Origin: Allolobophora icterica
Lineage: Eukaryota; Annelida; Clitellata; Crassiclitellata; Lumbricidae
NCBI GenBank assembly: GCA_963556255.1
Contig: OY744616.1
Coordinates: 35,597,466 to 35,661,465 of the forward strand
Direction of reading: 5' to 3'
DNA length: 64,000 nucleotides
This document shows, piece after piece, positions 34,721 to 44,400 of the stretch. Within the stretch, counting starts at the first letter, position 1. Each line of letters opens with the position of its first letter. The notes under the pieces are model-generated. The model had not been told where the DNA came from. It did not search any database and was given only the letters and a program-made list of their open reading frames with translations. The translations under genes were made by a program, and so were the position numbers.

Positions 34721-37700
34721 ATGGCCATCCCAGGTGAAGATACTTTAAAACTATTGTTTAAGTCGTAAAGATTGGTTGGTAAATTGACTGAACATTATAG
34801 TTTCTAGTGCTTTAAATTTACTTTTACCGTATTGATAAGTGGAGCCCAGTTTTGAAATATTTTACCAGTGTGAATGAAAATTTGAGCAAAGCCACATGCA
34901 GAAAGTGCAAGGTGGCAACATCAGTTGGCGTAGGTCATTCTAAGAATTTCATATTAATTCGGTCATTCTAAGAATTTCATATTAACTCGGTCATAGGTTG
35001 ATTTTGGTTTGATGTACAAACATCCCTGTGACTAGGGGAGAACCTCAGGTTTAACTGTCATATCATATCTTGCTGGTAAGTACCTTTTAAAACTTTTCTT
35101 TGTAGAGTCGACTGGTATCAGCGATACAGGTAATCGTGGGTGGCCATGTAGTAGCAGCTGGAATAGCCACTTACCGAGGCCATGATGGATGGTACAAGAA
35201 GTACCTAATGCCAGCTTTACGGTCTGTGACTGATGGAGAAATGGCACACAACATGACGATAAAAGCCGCAAAGTATGGTTTGATGCCACGACTAAAGCAT
35301 ACAGAACATCCTGAATTGGTTTGTTGACAGAAATCATTTTTAATTATGATATGTGCATTGGCTGAAGGAAGTATTCTTGTATCATACTTATGAATGGTGA
35401 GAAAGATGGCCTTGTGCTTTGACAATGGGCTGTATCTAGGTGTAGCATTTGAAGCGGAATATTCTTTGTTGAAATATGGGACTTGCATGGAATGAGTGTA
35501 TGATGCATTGATGCTTGGATTTAAATTCTTATTTCAATCAAAAATATCCTTCAACACCATGATCCACTAGTGCTCCAGCAGTGATGGGGTCTCGAGACCG
35601 TGCTGTTGGTCTCGAGACCGTCTCGAGACTGAAAACATGCGGTCTTGGTATTGAATGTGCCAGTCTTGTTCTTAAAGAACTTTGCAGTCTTGGTCTTGGG
35701 CATCTGGTCTCGGTCATTTGCCTATGGTCTCGGCCTTGGGTGGGATTGAGAGTGGAGTGTCGAGTATTTGTTAAATGTTGTCGATATTTGCCGGTCTTTG
35801 CGATTGTTAGTTTTTTGCATCCCAGCAATATCTGCACCTGTTGAGAGGGTGTTTAGCCATAGTGGACTCTTCGTGAGACCTCACAGGGCACGACTTGGGG
35901 ACAACAAAACCTTGTGTGATTTAATTAGTTCTTATAAAATGAAGCATCTGATTTGAATGATGGGATTATGTAACACTTTAAACGTCTTAAATCAAGAATG
36001 GCATTTACGGTATTGGTCTTGAGGCTTAGGTCTTGGTCTTGGACCATATGGTCTTGGACCATGCGGTCTTGGACTATATGGTCTTGGACCATGCGGTCTT
36101 GGTCTCGGTCTTAGATTTTTGGTCTTGAGCACAGCACTGTGCTCTAGGTGTTGTTGATATTTCTTTTTATTTATTTATTTATTTCAACCACTTGTTGCAT
36201 ACAGTCTGTGATTCTGAGGCATGGATGTACCGGTATGTTAGCTGGGGCTAAGGCAGAGTCATGCAAAGACCTGATGTACTATTTGTCAAAGTGCTACTGA
36301 CGTCTGAAACTATTTATTGCTGGGCTTAAGGATAATAAACTTTTTGTTGACTGAATTCTAATTTATTTTTAATTCAATTGAGCATAAGTTTTCCTGGTAA
36401 TGACCATCGGGACATTGAATTTAATTTGGCTGTTTTAGGTAAGAAACTGAATTGTAGAAACCAAAAGTTATTTCAGTTCCTTCCTATCTAACTTAAACGA
36501 TTTAAAAAAAATTGGTTTCTGGTAATAATGTGGTGTGAGAAATAACATGTTAATTTTTTTCTACTATTCTCTTTTTTATAGAAAACTCAGCTGTGGGGTT
36601 TAAATTTTGCCAGTCCTGTAGGTCTTGCTGCTGGGTTTGACAAACACGGTGAGGCAGTGGATGGCTTGCTTCGGTTGGGGTTTTCATTTGTTGAGGTCGG
36701 TTCTGTTACACCAAAACCACAGGAAGGAAATCCAAAGCCTAGAGTCTTCCGACTTCCAAAGGACCTAGCCGTCATTAACAGGTTAGAGATTATAATCTCT
36801 AGATTTGAATTATATAGATTTGGATTATAATCAGTCTAAAATTTAGCTGAGAATGTTTTAGCTGCTCTGAAGACACCCTTTTGTGAACTGTAGGTAGCCA
36901 TGTTGTAGTGCTTTTCAGAGGTGCACAGAAGGCACAATATTAAATTTCAGATAAATGGATCATTCTATTAACATGTTAAGGAGTATGATTAAAAGGTTTG
37001 ACAAATAAATTAATCCTTTTACTTGTTATAGCGTGTGATTTTACCACACCATTATTGGGTTAGAAGATTGGGTCTTATGTTTAACAGGTTAGAATATTAG
37101 AGTACCAGGTACATATGCTGTCTAGTATGGGAAAAGTGTAATCAGCCAACTTGCACAACCTTCAGTATATAAATATATCTTTGAGGTGTTTAAGAGAACT
37201 AGGATAAAGAACAAAGAACTGACTAGCTGGCTGAGTATTTCAGAAGCCTCTGTTAATAGTTATTTTAGCAGAATATATGTAGTTAATATCTTGAGTGTGA
37301 AAGAAATAAGGTGGCATTCATGGCATTGAATCCACAAGAATATAATAATTGTTGAACGGCAGTGGAAAATGTGAAATTTTTTATAATGCGTGCGTTTGTT
37401 AGGAAAATCTGGTCATGCAATAATGAAGTTAAAGTACTACCTTGATATTAGAGTAAGTATTAACTCTTTGCATGCCACAGGTGAAAAATCGCAACATTTA
37501 AAAACTTTGCACAAGCGCCATAGGCACAAAATTGTGACAGTATAGGTTTACATACTAAAGCGGTTGACAAACAAAGTATTTTCTAGAAATGATCGAGCAT
37601 TGAATTGGTGGGTCAGGTACCCACCTTTGCATTTGTGCCCAGGCCTCCAGGTTCCCATTGATAGGTTAATTATATTTATTCGTAACATATAGTTATTTCA

Positions 37701-40700
37701 ATGTGATGAAATGTGTAAGCCTTATCTTATTTTGCCCATCATATCTTAATATCAGTATTACATACAGTTGACATAAGCTTGTTCAAAATTCATATATAAA
37801 AAATGTCTTGTTTACACTTTAACTGTATCTTAAGTGGTTCTAATATTTTTACCTGCAAGGGTTGAAATGGACCAAAACCCCAAAAATAACTGGTTCGAGA
37901 CAGATCAAGGTAAAAAAATGTCAGTGCAAAGGGATGAGAAGAAAACATATTCGTTACAACTAGGGCTGCTCAACGATTAAAATTTTTAATCGCGATTAAT
38001 CTTGCGATTAAAAAAAATAATCGCGATTAATCTTGCGATTAATCGCACCTTGAACATTATTGTCGTTGTTTACAGATAGTAAACAGCAATGAATTTAAAG
38101 AAGAAAACTTGTCAATGTTTGTCCATTTGTTCTTAACATATGTGTAGAATTACGTTCATCCACTTTCTGTTTTTCATAAATCCTGTTTCAGTCAGTTAAG
38201 ACAAACTAACATGATCGCATTGTCAGATGAGAGTGCTGAACGTTTCTTATTAAGAATGTTTCCAGCAGCAGAAAACAATCTTTCGCGTGGAACACTAGTT
38301 GCTGGCGACCCTAGGTATTTCTGTGCCACCTTTGCAAGTGTCTTAGGTGCACCTTCGTAGGCCCTATCTGCCGTTTTAAAATTAATCTGACCGTTCATTA
38401 TAGATCGTTCGACTTCTTTCTCGCTCCTTTTCTCCGACATTTTATAGATGATTAATAACCCGCTGTAGAAGATATAATACGAACGAAGAGTAAACTACAT
38501 GCACAGAAGCTTTCAAAGAAAGGACGAATTTGGATTACTAGTCTACACCGCCATTAACAGGAAATTGTTTTGGTTGCCTACGAATTCGCCCAATACAACT
38601 GAATGAATTAAGCCCAATCTCGGCCAAAGACTTCTGGCTTCGGCATTTCAGTGTTCGGTAAAGTCCTATCCAAGACTGTCTGTTTGCGATTAAAATTTAA
38701 TCGCGATTAAATTTTTTAATCGCGTTAATCGTCCAAAAAATTTAACGCGTTAATCGCGCGCGTTAACTGCGATTAATCAACAGCCTTAGTTACAACATCT
38801 ACACAGAATTAAGCTGAAATTCAGGCATACTGAACAGCTTTTAAAAATTGTGCAATTTTTCTGATTGTTTTTACTTGTGATTGTCTAAAGGTAGCTTGGT
38901 GTATTTTATCTTTTAATATTGTGTTCTATTTTGTACCACAGAAATTAAAATTTTTCAGGTATGGCTTCAACAGTGACGGACATGAAGTGGTTCTAAAGCG
39001 ATTAGAAGCTCGCGAAAAGGATAAAATAGGTGAGCTATCAATGTCTGTAAATGCAGAAATTATACTGAGATGTTTGATCGAGACAGGATTATTTTTGGAC
39101 AAGAGAGTTCCACTTATTTGTCAGCTTATCATCAGCATGTTGCCTTTCTCTGTCTGAGATCGTTTTGTGTCAAAGCTTAACTCATTCATCTCAACAAATT
39201 TATAAACTGGTTGTGAAATTTTTTAGTTTTAATTTAGGAAAAAATTATTGGTTTTATGACTAAACATTGCATAGAAGAAGGCTCAGGAAGAATGATTTGG
39301 CAAATGTTGCATAATGGATATGGGCTGTAATGAACAGTTATTAAAAATTGTGCAGCTTTCGTGGCTGTTTTCGTTAGTGATTGTCTAATGGTAGCATTGT
39401 GAATTGTCAACTCAGAGGTGATGGGTTCAAATCCCAGACAGAATGATTACTCAAGCTTTCTGTATCTACTACTGCCCTCTATTGAACTTGGCTATAAAAT
39501 GAGTATAACCTTAGTGAACTCAGCTCTCTCTCTTAGTGGACCGATCTTTATATATTGCCTTATTACAGCATGGTTTTGGTTCACCATCAGTTGATGCCTT
39601 GTGCGTCAGACATTGGCACAATAGAAGTTATTAATTATAAAATTATTTTGCATTATAAAATGAGTATATCTGTCTTGCACTATTAATGAGTCAGGTGTCA
39701 AAAGATGGAACTTGACCACATGTCTTCATATTTCAGGGTTCAGAAAATGCAGTTACTTATACTTCTTGCCATAGTTGCCTCTTGGGCTTAGCGTAAAGAT
39801 ACTAATTGTCTTATTATTTGATTTGATGTCGTTTACTGTTTCCTGGTTAGGATCTTTGTCTTTTCTTAATTTTTGCTAAATTCTTTGATTGGCTGGTTAT
39901 GCTAGGACCAGAAATCCCTGATGACCGTAACATGTTAAACGAGAACCTCTGGAGCCCAGACCGGCCCAAGTTCCATGGTGTCAGGCATAAAGGTATCTTG
40001 GTAGGATTAATTTGAATACATAGCTCTTGAAAATGAGACAAAGTCTTCTCAATTTCACACTAGGCTATTGGGGCTGCCACCAAATTCTCTTAAGTATTCA
40101 TGTATTTGAAGTTTTTGCAAATTGGTTGTGTGGCAGAGATTTACTAATTTGAAATGATGTATGAAAATCTAAAGCCCCGATGAAAGTCTTACATACATTG
40201 CAGGGCCATCTGTGTTAAATCTGATCTATTGCAATAAGGCACTAAGTTAAAAATCAACTTTATAGAGGTTTTTGTTTGTTTTAATTATTATATTTTATTC
40301 CTTATGTGTTGTTTTCATTCTTGTTATAATTGTATTCCAAAACTTACTTATAATGCCTGTTTTAAGGTAAAGTTTGGCCCAGACAGTCTTTACAGAAAGA
40401 GAAATATCATTGGTCATGAATTCAATTAAGTTCTGTCCTCACCACTGTCTCTCAGAGGTTTGTGTTTTGCTAGAAATTGATTAACTGGTGGCCACCAGTG
40501 CTGAACAAAATCTCTAGTTTTAGTATTGCCAGGTTCAAGTAAAAGGTTGGGGATGATTAATGATTAATACAGCATGTCAGTCGAATATTCGACCCTGTCA
40601 TTTGATAAGCAACACGTTGAATTATAACTTCTAATAAATTTTGAAGAGGTCTTGTGAATAGGCTCACACTTCATTTTTCTGTTTATATTTAATGTGTAAT

Positions 40701-41442
40701 GCTGAAGGCTTTTGTATTATAGTACATTCCATTTGTGAATTGTTGAATTAGCAAGTGGGATTCTGGGAGTGAATCTCGGCAAAAACAAGACATCGACCGA
40801 TGCAGCCGCTGACTACGTTGAAGGCGTCAAGAAGTTTGGCCATTTGGCCGATTATCTTGTCATCAACATCTCAAGTCCTAACACGCCTGGTTTAAGAGCC
40901 TTACAGAATAAAGATGAACTGGAGAAGCTTCTGGAAAAGGTACCAAACAACAACTGTTAGTTAAGCTCATGGATGTAGCTTTCTTAGGCATGGTAGATCT
41001 TAAGTGCAGACAAATCAACAGTTTACGGCAGAACAACCCTTCTTCCATGTGCTTGGTTTTATTACAGAGGCCAGTTTCGTATGACCTTTGAACCGTAGAT
41101 GTAATTCATCAAGACCTGAACTCTTAAAAATTGTGCCTCTGTTTTGAGTACAAGAAAAGGCTGTAGGATTTCATTTGAGAAAACACCAAATTTAGAGCAA
41201 ACAAATAGTTTTCTCCTGTTTCTATAAATTATGTTATGCTTTTGTTTCTGTGCAGTATTGTGTAATGCATCATAACGCATCACAGTACGATAAACTGTAG
41301 TCTCGCTATTAAACACAGTGATATAACATCAATTCGGGGAAATACTCGTGTAGTGCATACATTTTCACTGCACTGATTGCCAAGCTGATTGCTACTACTA
41401 CTACTACTACTACTAATAATAATAATAATAATAATAATAATG

Positions 41443-41487
<45 letters not shown>

Positions 41488-44400
41488 GCAACAATAATTA
41501 ATTCACCATTAATTCAGCAACTACCCAACCTACAATCGTTTAAGCAAAAGCTATGGTCTTCCATGTTTGAGGGACTCTAATTAACACCTCCCACAGTTTA
41601 ATCAACTGAAATACAGTGAGTGTTCACAGTTAGCCTTATAGCCTCAAGATGTGAGCAATCGAGTGTTTAGTTAATATACTGTTACCATTACATATCTAAT
41701 GATGTTAGATTGAATGCTTTTCATCAAATTGTATGCCCTATTGCTACCCAGGTGGCCCTGGTAGCGGGGTCTACGACCCTTTTGAATCTCGTGTGTAGCC
41801 AGATTATGTTAATTGATTATAAGCATTTTATGTTATGTTTATCCTTGCAATGGTTGGTTACTGAGCTAAAAATACAATACAATACAATTGCTACCGCTAG
41901 GAATAATTTTGCACTACTTCACAGAAGATATTGCTTACTACCGCTAGGAATAATATAGCATTGTGATTTCATAGAGGATATATTGACTTGGCAACCTCTT
42001 CTAACATCTCAGAGTAATTGCATTGTGATTTCATAGAGGACGTGTTGCATTGTGATTTCACACAGTATTATGTTTCCATAGCAACCTCTTGTAATAATTG
42101 CATTGTGATTTCATAGAGAACATATTGCTGTAGCAATGATTGTCTAAGCTCTGTCTAATAATTGCTCTGGGATTTCATTGAGGATATATTGCCTTAGCAA
42201 CATCTTGTAAAAAATTCTTTGTGATTTCATAGAGGATATTTCTGTAGCAAACATGTTGCAATAAGTGCATTGTAATTTCATAGAGGGCATGTTGCCCTAG
42301 CAACTTCTTTTAACTTCTGGGAATTATTGCATTGTGCAGATAGACGGAGAGGAAATAGAGGTGGTAGAAAGCTTCACATTCCTAGGATCACTGGTTGGAA
42401 AGGAGGGAAAGTGTGATCCAGAAATAAAACGAAGGATTGCTATAGGGAAAGCTGCAATGACCGGACTGGAAAAGATATGGAAAGACAAACATGTGAGCAT
42501 AGAAACCAAAAAAAGGCTCGTGAGAGCACTAATCTTTCCTACGGTACTGTACGGTTGCGAGACGTGGACAATGACAAAGAACATGGAAAATAAGGTTAAC
42601 GCTTGTGAAATGTGGATATGGAGGAAGATGCTGAGAATATCTTGGACTGAGAAAAGAACGAACGAATCAATACGAGAGGAGATTGGAGTTGAGAATGAAG
42701 AGTCGTTAAAACAAACTGCGACAAGAATGAAGCTAAGGTTCTTTGGACATGTTATGCGATCTGATGGTCTGGAGAAGGAAATGATGCTGGCGTGCAGTGA
42801 GGGGAGGAGAAGACTGGGTCGCCCAAGGAGGAGATGGATGGATGAGATACAAGATGTAACTGGCATGAATTTGGCGGAATTTAGAGACTTGTCATCGAAT
42901 AGGAGACGGTGGAGTGTGTTCACCAGGACGATCGCTAGAGCTCCACGAGCTGACAGCACAAGGTGACAAGGTGATTACATTTTCAGAGGATGTATTGCAG
43001 TAGCAGCCTCTTGTAATAATTGCATTATGATTTCATACAGGATATATTGTCATAGCAATCTCTTATAATAATTGCATTGTGATTTCATACAGGGTATATT
43101 TCCATAGCAACATCTTGTAATAATTGCATTATTATTTCACAGATAATATATTTCCACCTCTTTTAGTAAAAACTAATAACAATGACAGTGATGATGATGA
43201 TTATGGTGATCACACTGGTGATAATGCTTGGTAATTGTTTTCAATCTCGAGGGCTTCTTCAGATAAAATAGTAATGGCCGAAAACAGTGGGTATGAAAGT
43301 GGGGGTATGGCACCCTCCAGTCCAAAAAGTGGGGGTACGAGTACCCCTCATACCCCCTGTAACGTACTCCTATGCAGTTGAACTCTGTGACAGTTAACCC
43401 TTTAACAACGAAATTGTACTAAAATGCATGGAAAACTAATCCCTTTTGTCATTAAATGGTTCAAAGAGTTCTAGCTCAAGTAGTAACTGCTTTTCCAGAC
43501 ATTACAGTTGAGCTCGAAACACAGGTTTGCTCACATTCCAGTGAAGCCAGTGCCTTGTGTCTAATTGACTGGTTTTCGTGACCATACTGAGTTCGAATAC
43601 TTTTATAAGCCTGTTACAACCTGCAAAAATATACAGGTGCATAGAAATGTACATGGTTGAAAAATTCACAGCCCATGCCATAATGTATAATGGATCTTGT
43701 GTTGTAGTGAGGGCCCCGAGTATACTGTTTCGTATTGTAGAAACTGTTGTGTCTTACTTCTCGTTGTGTAATGCTGTTTATAGTACAACATTGTTGCTTT
43801 GTGTGATATTATTAGGTAATTAAAGCAAGGGATGAGTTGTCGGGTAAAAAGCCTCCACTGTTGATCAAACTCTCACCCGACCTCAGCCAAGAGGATAAGG
43901 CTGATATTGCTGCTGTAATAAAAAAAAACAAGGTTTGATTTCTATAAATTGACATTTCTGCTTAATCACATTTATGCATGTAAACTAAAAAAAGTTGGCA
44001 ATATTGAATCGTGCGTTAATTTTCACCTGCTAAGTTATCTTGAAGAGTTTCTCTCATAGATGAATCTAAAACATCAGTCTTTGTCAGTGGTGGTACCAGT
44101 TATACCATTTCAGCATGTCGCATCAGAGTTATGGGTGTTATTCAGCAGATCGAAGAAATTAATGCTGGAGTTTGACGCATCAAGCAGCATGACCTCAACA
44201 TAACCAGCATTACTTAGTTATGTAAAACGAAGAAATTTTTTTTAGAATGCTTATTGTTCAAATGTAGCTTGTTCGAATTTGAAACAAATCAGCAATTAAA
44301 ATGTTAAACTTTGGCTACTTTACTATTGATTAAAGGTCAAGAGTAAAATAGGCAGGTCATAAGGCAGGTCAAGAGTAAAATAGGCAGGTCATAAGGCAGG

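Noticed and set aside
41309..41580. Poly-Leu/Val and poly-Ile frames
   Set aside because: They are translations of the (CTA)n(AAT)n microsatellite in a DHODH intron.
42324..42959. 211-codon minus-strand open frame
   Set aside because: It is the antisense shadow of the LINE reverse-transcriptase frame at 42335-42966.
43290..43375. GTGGGGGTATGG / CATACCCCC inverted-looking stretch as a MITE
   Set aside because: The ends and a target duplication could not be defined by eye.
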